The notes below the pieces were generated by a model. It was not told the DNA's origin and ran no database searches. It worked only from the letters and a program-made list of their open reading frames with translations. Source: an uncultured Pelagibacteraceae bacterium (lineage in GTDB: Bacteria; Pseudomonadota; Alphaproteobacteria; Pelagibacterales; Pelagibacteraceae). Taken from it: a DNA stretch of 64,000 bases. This document shows positions 58,669 to 64,000 of the stretch, in pieces (positions within the stretch are counted from its first letter, which is position 1; every line of letters begins with the position of its first letter). The translations under genes were made by a program, and so were the position numbers. The stretch covers positions 178,766-242,765 of the forward strand of contig CACNYD010000001.1 of NCBI GenBank assembly GCA_902624635.1, given 5' to 3'.

Positions 58669-60252
58669 ATGTTTAATTTAAGTTTTTATAAAAAAAAGTT
58701 AAAAAAAATATTATTACCAATAAATAGAATTATAGAAAGATTTTTTACTGAGATAGATAGATCTAAGCCTCAATCAAATAGGCAAACATCTATAAAGAAA
58801 AAAATAAGTCAGCTAGATGGTAGGATCGAAAGTTTTTTTGATAAATTCAAAAATTTAAGAAAATTCAATCAGAGCAAGAAAAACTTTTACTATTTAAATA
58901 ATAAGATAGGCATCACAATTGCTTCTTTGATTGTAATTTTTTTTGGTTACTTCGTAATTCCTGCATTTTACAAAGAGGATATAATTAAAACAACTTTAAT
59001 AAATCAAATTTCAGATAGATATGAAATGGAAATTGAATTTAATGAAAAAATTAAGTATGGAATGTTTCCCAAACCATTTTTTTATACTAAAAATTTAGAT
59101 ATTAAACATAATGAGAAAGTTATAGCCAATTCAGGTTATGTTAAATTTTACATTTCTTTTAAAAATTTCTTTTTGTCAGAAAATATCTCACCAAAGGATT
59201 TAGTATTTCAAGATACAGACTTTAATGTCAACTCAGAAAATATTAATTTCTTTTTAAAAGCATTAAATAGTTCTGATAAAGAAAATCGGTTTACATTTAA
59301 AAGATCTAAATTTTTTTATAAGGATCAAAATGACGATTTATTGTTTCTTTCAAAAATAAAAAATTTCAGTTTTTTTTATGATGATGTAAATAACTTTCAA
59401 AAAGTAAAAACAAATTTTGAAGTATTTAATATTCCATTTAAATTAGATATTTCAAAAAATGTTATAAATGAAAATAAAAACATTAAATTATTCTCAAAAA
59501 AAATTAGATTAGATATTGAAACCTCTATTGATTATAGTGAAGAAAAAATAAGTGGTTTTTTTGATATAAAATCAATGAATAAAAGAAATTTATTTACTTA
59601 TGTAATTAAAGATAATTCCTTAAATTTTTTATCATCAGAGAAAGATTTTAAGGGCGAGGTAAGCTTTAAACCATTTTATTTTTCAACAGATCTAAATTTT
59701 AATTTCGTAAGTCAAAAAAAAATATTTCAAAGTGAGTCATTACTTATAGATTTACTTGATTCAGAATTGCTTAATAACCCAAATTTGAATGCATCAGTAA
59801 ATATAAAAATTAATAAAATTGATAAATTTGAATATTTAAAAGATTTTTTTTCTAAAATACATTTTGGTGAGGGAAGAATTTTAATGAAAAATTTTAATAC
59901 TCAATGGAATGAGTCTGTATTAATTAAATCTGATGAGATAGAATTTTTGAATGACGTAGATGGTAAAAAATTGGTTGGTGAAATAATTTTCAAATTTGAG
60001 GATATAGAAAAATTTTTTAGATACTTTCAAATAAAAAGAAATTATCGAGATGTATTCGAAACAATAAGACTAGATTTCGTATATGATTTTACATTAGATA
60101 AAATAACTATGAATAATTTTAGAATTGATAATAAATCTTTACAAAAAATAGATAAGTTTTTAAATCAATATAATAAAAGCGAAAATAATTCACTTAATAA
60201 ATTTACTATAAGAAATTTTATAAGAGAATTCTTTAAAGTTTATGCAGGATAA
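58669..60252 (+). CDS. AsmA-like protein
   Basis: This 527-residue protein has a cytoplasmic, coiled and basic N-terminal part (about residues 1-80), one membrane helix (about 83-101, IGITIASLIVIFFGYFVIPA), and a large beta-rich periplasmic region starting with YEMEIEFNEKIKYGMFPKPFFYTKNLDI. That last segment is typical of AsmA N-terminal domains. AsmA-like proteins are thought to carry lipids between membranes or help outer-membrane assembly. It stands alone between uvrD and fumC, and its last 13 nt overlap fumC. The exact family is uncertain beyond the AsmA clan. Confidence 0.72.
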   Translation: MFNLSFYKKKLKKILLPINRIIERFFTEIDRSKPQSNRQTSIKKKISQLDGRIESFFDKFKNLRKFNQSKKNFYYLNNKIGITIASLIVIFFGYFVIPAFYKEDIIKTTLINQISDRYEMEIEFNEKIKYGMFPKPFFYTKNLDIKHNEKVIANSGYVKFYISFKNFFLSENISPKDLVFQDTDFNVNSENINFFLKALNSSDKENRFTFKRSKFFYKDQNDDLLFLSKIKNFSFFYDDVNNFQKVKTNFEVFNIPFKLDISKNVINENKNIKLFSKKIRLDIETSIDYSEEKISGFFDIKSMNKRNLFTYVIKDNSLNFLSSEKDFKGEVSFKPFYFSTDLNFNFVSQKKIFQSESLLIDLLDSELLNNPNLNASVNIKINKIDKFEYLKDFFSKIHFGEGRILMKNFNTQWNESVLIKSDEIEFLNDVDGKKLVGEIIFKFEDIEKFFRYFQIKRNYRDVFETIRLDFVYDFTLDKITMNNFRIDNKSLQKIDKFLNQYNKSENNSLNKFTIRNFIREFFKVYAG

Positions 60253-61628
60253 ATCATTTTTTTTGGGTCAACAATTTTATTGTAATCTTTTTCACTGATA
60301 AGTTTAGATTTTAACGCCTCATGTTTTAAAGTGGTTTTATTTTTAAGAGCTAACTTAGCTATTTTAGCAGAGTTATCGTAACCAATATGTGGTGCTAGTG
60401 CAGTAACTAACATTAGAGAATTATCTAAATATTCTTTAATTTTACTTTTATCAGCCTTTAATCCTCTTATGCAATAAAGTGAAAAATTTTTTATACTGTC
60501 AGATAAAAGATTAATGGATTGTAAAATATTATGTGCAATTAAGGGCTTAAATACATTTAGCTCAAAATGACCATGTGATCCTGCCATTGTTATCCCGTTA
60601 TGGTTACCTATTACTTTTACGCATACCATAGTGACAGCTTCTGATTGAGTGGGATTAACTTTTCCTGGCATTATTGATGAACCTGGTTCGTTCGCTGGTA
60701 ATATTAATTCTCCATAACCTGCCCTTGGACCAGAGCCAAGAAATCTTATATCATTAGCAATTTTCATTAAGCTAACTGCGGTGGTATTTAATGTACCCGA
60801 GAAATTGACGATTTCGTCATGTGCAGCAAGAGCCGCAAATTTGTTTTTTGTTGGTTTAAATGGAAGTTTTGTAATTTTTTTAATTTCGTTAATTATTTTT
60901 TTATCAAAATTTTTTTTACTATTTATTCCAGTTCCCACAGCAGTTCCACCTTGCGCAAGTGAATAAATTTCTTTTAGAGCTATATTAACTCTATTAATGC
61001 AATCATTAATTTGAGTCTGATAACCCGAAAATTCTTGACCTAAAGAAAGAGGTGTTGCATCTTGTAAATGAGTTCTACCTACTTTTATTATATTTTTAAA
61101 TCTAGATATTTTTTTTTTAAGTTCTTGATCTAGCAATTTAAGAGATGGTAATAATTTATTTTTGGTTTCTATTGCAATAGCAATATGCATTGCAGTTGGA
61201 AAAACATCATTTGTGGATTGAGATTTATTTACATGATCATTTGGGTGAACTGGGTTTTTAGAACCTTTTTTTCCTCCTAATTTTTCAATAGCTCTATTGG
61301 CAATAACTTCATTAACATTCATATTAGTCTGTGTGCCAGAGCCAGTTTGCCAAACCTTTAGTGGAAAGTGTTCATCAAGTTTTCCAGTTATAACTTCGTT
61401 AGAGGCTGCAATTATCGCTTTCGAAATTTTTGGTAGTAGCTGTTTTTCCTTTGTGTGTACTATTGCAGCTGCTTTCTTAATGATAGCTATAGATTTAATT
61501 AAAATTGGTCTAACTAAAAAATCACCAATATCAAAATATTTTTTTGACCTTTGAGTAGAAGCACCCCAATATTTATTATCTGGAACATTTATTGATCCAA
61601 TACTGTCAAATTCTTTACGAAATTTCAT
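60240..61628 (-). CDS. fumC: Fumarate hydratase class II
   Basis: This is the iron-independent TCA-cycle enzyme interconverting fumarate and malate. At 462 residues the length is standard. Landmarks are the N-terminal DSIGSINVPDNKYWGASTQRS in pieces, QTGSGTQTNMNVNEVIANRA in pieces, GRTHLQDATPLSLGQEFSGY in pieces, and the superfamily signature GSSIMPGKVNPTQSEA. No iron-sulfur cysteine pattern is needed for class II. It overlaps the convergent AsmA-like gene. Confidence 0.96.
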   Translation of the reverse strand: MKFRKEFDSIGSINVPDNKYWGASTQRSKKYFDIGDFLVRPILIKSIAIIKKAAAIVHTKEKQLLPKISKAIIAASNEVITGKLDEHFPLKVWQTGSGTQTNMNVNEVIANRAIEKLGGKKGSKNPVHPNDHVNKSQSTNDVFPTAMHIAIAIETKNKLLPSLKLLDQELKKKISRFKNIIKVGRTHLQDATPLSLGQEFSGYQTQINDCINRVNIALKEIYSLAQGGTAVGTGINSKKNFDKKIINEIKKITKLPFKPTKNKFAALAAHDEIVNFSGTLNTTAVSLMKIANDIRFLGSGPRAGYGELILPANEPGSSIMPGKVNPTQSEAVTMVCVKVIGNHNGITMAGSHGHFELNVFKPLIAHNILQSINLLSDSIKNFSLYCIRGLKADKSKIKEYLDNSLMLVTALAPHIGYDNSAKIAKLALKNKTTLKHEALKSKLISEKDYNKIVDPKKMIYPA

Positions 61629-61681
61629 TGATAATTTATTGACGTTTATATATTAAAACAAAGATAACTAACAGGAGCAAA

Positions 61682-62053
61682 ATGACAAATTTCGAAAAAG
61701 TAGGCACTTTTATGAAAACTTTTGGTCAAGACGTCAAGCATAATTCCTCATTTAGCACTGATAAGATCAATGAATTAAGAGTAAGTCTTATTAAAGAGGA
61801 ACTTGATGAATTAATTGAAGCAATTAATAAAAAAGATTTAGTCGAAGTAGCTGATGCATTAACAGATATTCTCTATGTAACTTATGGAGCAGGACATGCA
61901 TTTGGTATAAATCTTGATGAATGTTTTGAGGAAGTTCAAAATTCAAACATGAGCAAATTAGATAATAATGGTAAACCTATTTATAACGACAAAGGTAAAG
62001 TAATGAAGGGTCCAAATTATTTTAAGCCGGACTTAAGTAAATTTATAAAATAG
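61682..62053 (+). CDS. MazG/PRA-PH-like nucleotide pyrophosphohydrolase
   Basis: This 123-residue all-alpha protein has the metal-binding pattern of the MazG/HisE NTP-pyrophosphohydrolase superfamily: E-E-x-x-E in SLIKEELDELIEA followed by E-x-x-D in EVADALTDILYVTYGAGHAFG. Related proteins hydrolyse (d)NTPs or phosphoribosyl-ATP. The C-terminal part (PIYNDKGKVMKGPNYFKPDL) is typical of the dUTPase-like/DR2231 group of these proteins. A good ribosome site AGGAG lies 4 nt before the ATG. Substrate is unknown; a house-cleaning role is an inference. Confidence 0.82.
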   Translation: MTNFEKVGTFMKTFGQDVKHNSSFSTDKINELRVSLIKEELDELIEAINKKDLVEVADALTDILYVTYGAGHAFGINLDECFEEVQNSNMSKLDNNGKPIYNDKGKVMKGPNYFKPDLSKFIK

Positions 62054-62089
62054 TTAAAGAAGCGTTCGGTTGTCTATTGCTAAAATATA

Positions 62090-62461
62090 TTATTTTTTTA
62101 ATTTTAAGGGTGATCCATGGACATTTTTCTTATTTTCACCAACAGTTGCCCACCAAATAATTAATAAAATTATTCCAATCAAAGTTAGTGTAATTAACTG
62201 CCACCAACCTGATCTGTTGATATCATGAAGTCTTCTAGCTCCTACAGCAAGATAAGGTAGGAAAGTTATTACATTAAATATTATATTTGTAGGTCCATAT
62301 GCTTCAGAAGAATATGCTAAAATCATTACATCTATTATTGTGGTGACTATTCCACCCACCAAACCAAAAAGCGCAAACCACCAAAATTCAGATCTAGATG
62401 CCCTTCCAGAAAAAGTAGCATATTTAGAAAAACATGTTTTAATAGATGTTCCAAAATCCAT
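62090..62461 (-). CDS. DUF805 membrane protein
   Basis: This 123-residue inner-membrane protein has the DUF805 signature: an N-terminal YATFSGRASRSEFWWFALF, three to four hydrophobic segments, and AVGARRLHDINRSGWW between the second and third. Function is unknown. It is oriented opposite to its neighbours, with a 182-nt spacer to the next plus-strand gene. That spacer contains one of the repeats described for this region. Confidence 0.9.
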   Translation of the reverse strand: MDFGTSIKTCFSKYATFSGRASRSEFWWFALFGLVGGIVTTIIDVMILAYSSEAYGPTNIIFNVITFLPYLAVGARRLHDINRSGWWQLITLTLIGIILLIIWWATVGENKKNVHGSPLKLKK

Positions 62462-62517
62462 AATTGCTTATAAACCAGATCAATTGAAATTTAAATAATT
62501 ATTTTAAGGATCGTTTT

Positions 62518-62577
62518 GTTGCTCGGCATTTGATTAAAAACTATTATAATTCTTACTTATTAAAACTACTTTGTTGA
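62518..62577 (+). repeat. Intergenic repeat, copy A
   Basis: The segment starts GTTGCTCGGCATT and ends with TTATTAAAACTACTT followed by GTTGA. A related segment occurs at 63934-63994 at the window's right end with the same start, order and end. It lies in the spacer before the superinfection-immunity-like gene. Similarity was judged by eye. Confidence 0.5.
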
Positions 62578-62643
62578 GAGATCTACTCTTATTGTCTTTA
62601 ATTTTCCTTTGAACTTCATTGAAAATTTAGTTAAATAAAATTT

Positions 62644-62892
62644 ATGAGCGTAGGTTTTTGGCAATTATTTATATTATTATTATTCATCGCAGCATATTTT
62701 ATTCCATTTATAATTGCATTGATTAGAGATGTTCGTAATAAAGTTTCTGTATTTTTTTTGAACCTTTTTCTAGGATGGACTGTTGTTGGTTTCCTTGTTT
62801 TACTTTTTTATGCAAGTCTTACAAATGCAACTTCAAATGTTTCTGTCGTTGAATTTGTAAAAGGAAAATCAAAAAAAAAAAATAAAAAATAG
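62644..62892 (+). CDS. Superinfection-immunity-like small membrane protein
   Basis: This 82-residue protein has two hydrophobic segments (about residues 6-24 and 36-58) separated by IRDVRNKVSVFFLNLFLGWT. The R-N-K-x-x-x-x-F-x-L-N-L-x-L-G-W-T pattern is that of the bacterial family named for phage T4 Imm superinfection-immunity protein. Most chromosomal members have no demonstrated phage function. The C-terminal tail is lysine-rich. It stands in a run of small genes with repeat-bearing spacers. Confidence 0.72.
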   Translation: MSVGFWQLFILLLFIAAYFIPFIIALIRDVRNKVSVFFLNLFLGWTVVGFLVLLFYASLTNATSNVSVVEFVKGKSKKKNKK

Positions 62893-62910
62893 TTTAATAA
62901 ATGCGTACTG

Positions 62911-62970
62911 TTGCCATGTGTCCTAATTTATATTTGTGCTATTAAAGATATTTAAACTAATGCTAATACA
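62911..62970 (+). repeat. Intergenic repeat, degenerate copy
   Basis: The spacer before the secreted-protein gene at 62996 holds TTGCCATGTGTCCTAATTTA followed by TTTGTGCTATTAAAG and a TAATGCTAATA end. The TTGCC start matches copy B, and CCTAATTTA recurs in the next spacer (near 63472). The relationship is weaker than between copies A and B. Confidence 0.3.
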
Positions 62971-62995
62971 TAGTAATTTTGATTAAATTTATTTT

Positions 62996-63442
62996 ATGAA
63001 AAAACTATCTCTATACATCTTTCTAGTTTTGATGTGGTGCAATATCGGGTTTGCTGCAAATTATGAAGAATTATTAAATAAAGCTAAAACTGTAAATAAT
63101 AAAAAAACTATTGAAATAATGGATGAAGTAATTTTAGGATTTGAATTTGAAAATGGTTTTTTAGAAGACTGTGTAAATGAAATAAAGTATTTTAAAAAAT
63201 GGGGTGATAAATGTAAAAAAGTTGCTTTAAGAATGGATGGCCAACAAAATTTAATGAACGTATTTGCTAGTGAAAATTTACAAATTAATTTATTAGAAAT
63301 AGGAAAAAAACTTGATAATGGAGAAAAATTAGATTTTATAGATAAAACTAAATTACAAACTAAAATGGATAAAATAATAGAATTATACACCAAACATGGT
63401 TCTCTATTAAAAAAGATTAATTTTCTAAAGGATAATTTATAA
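62996..63442 (+). CDS. Small secreted protein of unknown function
   Basis: I do not recognise this 148-residue protein. It has a clear signal peptide (about residues 1-20, MKKLSLYIFLV start and GFA end), so it is probably periplasmic. The mature part is helical and lysine-rich, with two cysteines (in EDCVNEIK and GDKCKK) that could form a disulfide. Its signal peptide is nearly the same as that of the next gene, in protein and in DNA. Confidence 0.7.
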   Translation: MKKLSLYIFLVLMWCNIGFAANYEELLNKAKTVNNKKTIEIMDEVILGFEFENGFLEDCVNEIKYFKKWGDKCKKVALRMDGQQNLMNVFASENLQINLLEIGKKLDNGEKLDFIDKTKLQTKMDKIIELYTKHGSLLKKINFLKDNL

Positions 63443-63515
63443 CTTAAGAAGGGGTTTTATGTGTCAAGATTCCCTAATTTACTTTTTATATTTAACAATA
63501 GAAAAGTGAAAAGTG

Positions 63516-63547
63516 TCTGCTTTTTTATTAAAATCTGCTAATGTAAA
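63516..63547 (+). repeat. Intergenic repeat, partial copy
   Basis: TCTGCTTTTTTATTAAAATC followed by TGCTAATGTAAA lies just before the ATG at 63551. It resembles the 3' core of copies A and B (T-T-A-T-T-A-A-A-A-C-T-A-C-T-T). Because it abuts the start codon it could hold the promoter or leader of the gene. Confidence 0.35.
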
Positions 63548-63550
63548 ATT

Positions 63551-63904
63551 ATGAAAAAACTGTCTCTATATGTCTTTCTTTTTTTTAGTTTATTTATTAA
63601 TGAGCATTCTCTCTCTAAAGAAATGGCGACATGGGGACCAACAGGTTCAACTTGTAAGGATTTAGATCCATTTTTAGATTCTGAAGAGGGAAAACTTCTA
63701 GTGCAATCTGAAATACGCGGTTTTTTGAATGGTCTTAATGTGCAATCATTATTAATGGATGAAAATGCAACATTAAAAATCATAAATCATAATTCGACAG
63801 AATTTGCTTTAGCATACTTAATAAATTTTTGCAGAAAAGACTCTGATGCTGCTGCTGTAATAGGTATAATAAGTTATTATAGAACTCTCCCATCATTTAA
63901 GTAA
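63551..63904 (+). CDS. Small secreted protein of unknown function
   Basis: This 117-residue protein starts with a signal peptide (about residues 1-23, MKKLSLYVFLFFS). The mature part opens with MATWGPTGSTCKDLDPFLDS and has two cysteines (in GSTCKDL and INFCRKD) spaced far apart, with ISYYRTLPSF at the end. I do not recognise a characterised family. A resemblance in size and layout to small acid-chaperone or Rap1a-type periplasmic proteins is possible but not supported by specific motifs. The leader duplicates that of the gene at 62996. Confidence 0.68.
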   Translation: MKKLSLYVFLFFSLFINEHSLSKEMATWGPTGSTCKDLDPFLDSEEGKLLVQSEIRGFLNGLNVQSLLMDENATLKIINHNSTEFALAYLINFCRKDSDAAAVIGIISYYRTLPSFK

Positions 63905-63933
63905 AGATTAATTTTTTTGAGCATGGACTTTCT

Positions 63934-63994
63934 GTTGCCCAGCATTATATAAGAAAATAGGATATTTGCTTATTTATTAAAACTACTTCAGTGA
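63934..63994 (+). repeat. Intergenic repeat, copy B
   Basis: GTTGCCCAGCATTATATAAG begins the element, and TTATTAAAACTACTTCAGTG ends it. The same beginning and end are found in copy A at 62518-62577, about 1.4 kb away. It lies after the last gene, at the window edge, and may precede another small gene outside the window. Confidence 0.5.
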
Positions 63995-64000
63995 AAACTT

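Noticed and set aside
62644-62892. Phage defence island
   Set aside because: One superinfection-immunity-family protein is not evidence of defence. Most chromosomal members are uncharacterised, and no toxin, nuclease or phage gene lies nearby.
1-64000. CRISPR arrays, insertion sequences, integrase genes, attachment sites, replication origin
   Set aside because: No regularly spaced repeats, transposase or recombinase motifs, terminal inverted repeats or DnaA-box clusters were seen.

Overview
The window is a chromosomal segment of a SAR11-type marine alphaproteobacterium (Pelagibacterales, 'Candidatus Pelagibacter'-like). The support for this is a very AT-rich, lysine/asparagine/isoleucine-rich coding style, spacers of a few bases or overlapping genes almost throughout, a type-A RNase P RNA, and a gene set that matches free-living alphaproteobacteria (bc1 complex, ELM1 family, Ctc-type L25, compact dcw cluster). 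No insertion sequence, prophage, integrase, CRISPR array or rRNA operon was seen. The placement is inference from sequence style and gene content; no search was run.

Layout. 1-2469 (+): cytochrome bc1 operon petABC, with petA cut by the window edge. 2446-8389 (-): lgt, MidA-type methyltransferase, pgeF/YfiH, prs, rplY/ctc, pth, ychF. 8440-8688 (+): ubiK. 8666-11076 (-): MarR regulator, OmpR-type response regulator and EnvZ-type kinase in one overlapping operon. 11143-12024 (+): ilvE. 12021-17769 (-): uvrB, an SDR reductase, folB, uvrC, pgsA. 17806-18996 (+): class I aminotransferase. 18997-20890 (-): trxB and an ADP-ribosylglycohydrolase-like protein. 20912-22511 (+): ELM1-like protein and an Fe(II)/2OG oxygenase. 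22508-26903 (-): carA-carB. 27030-31376 (+): yqeY-like, dnaG, rpoD, tRNA-Val, tRNA-CAT. 31385-32776 (-): mlaA, mlaC. 32842-33969 (+): AmiD-like amidase and rnpB.

34042-54913 (+) is a near-continuous envelope and division cluster: mraZ, ftsZ, rsmH, ftsL, ftsI, a fused murE-murF, mraY, murD, ftsW, murG, murC, murB, ddl, ftsQ, a shortened ftsA, lpxC, bamD, ligA. It makes the peptidoglycan precursor from UDP-MurNAc to lipid II, and encodes septal synthesis, the first committed lipid A step and an outer-membrane assembly lipoprotein. Two things depart from the usual alphaproteobacterial order: ftsZ sits directly after mraZ instead of between ftsA and lpxC, and the ftsA in its normal place appears to lack the actin-like ATP-binding half. 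54906-61628 holds pepP and uvrD (-), an AsmA-like protein (+) and fumC (-). 61682-64000 is a looser region of small genes (MazG/PRA-PH-like, DUF805, superinfection-immunity-like membrane protein, two small secreted proteins). Its spacers carry related repeat sequences.

No clear new defence or mobile system was found. The observations most worth checking are the ATPase-less FtsA with displaced FtsZ, a tRNA-Val whose D- and T-loops both lack the bases that form the elbow, repeat-linked small-gene cassettes at the right end, and an ADP-ribosylglycohydrolase-like protein without the usual metal-binding aspartates.
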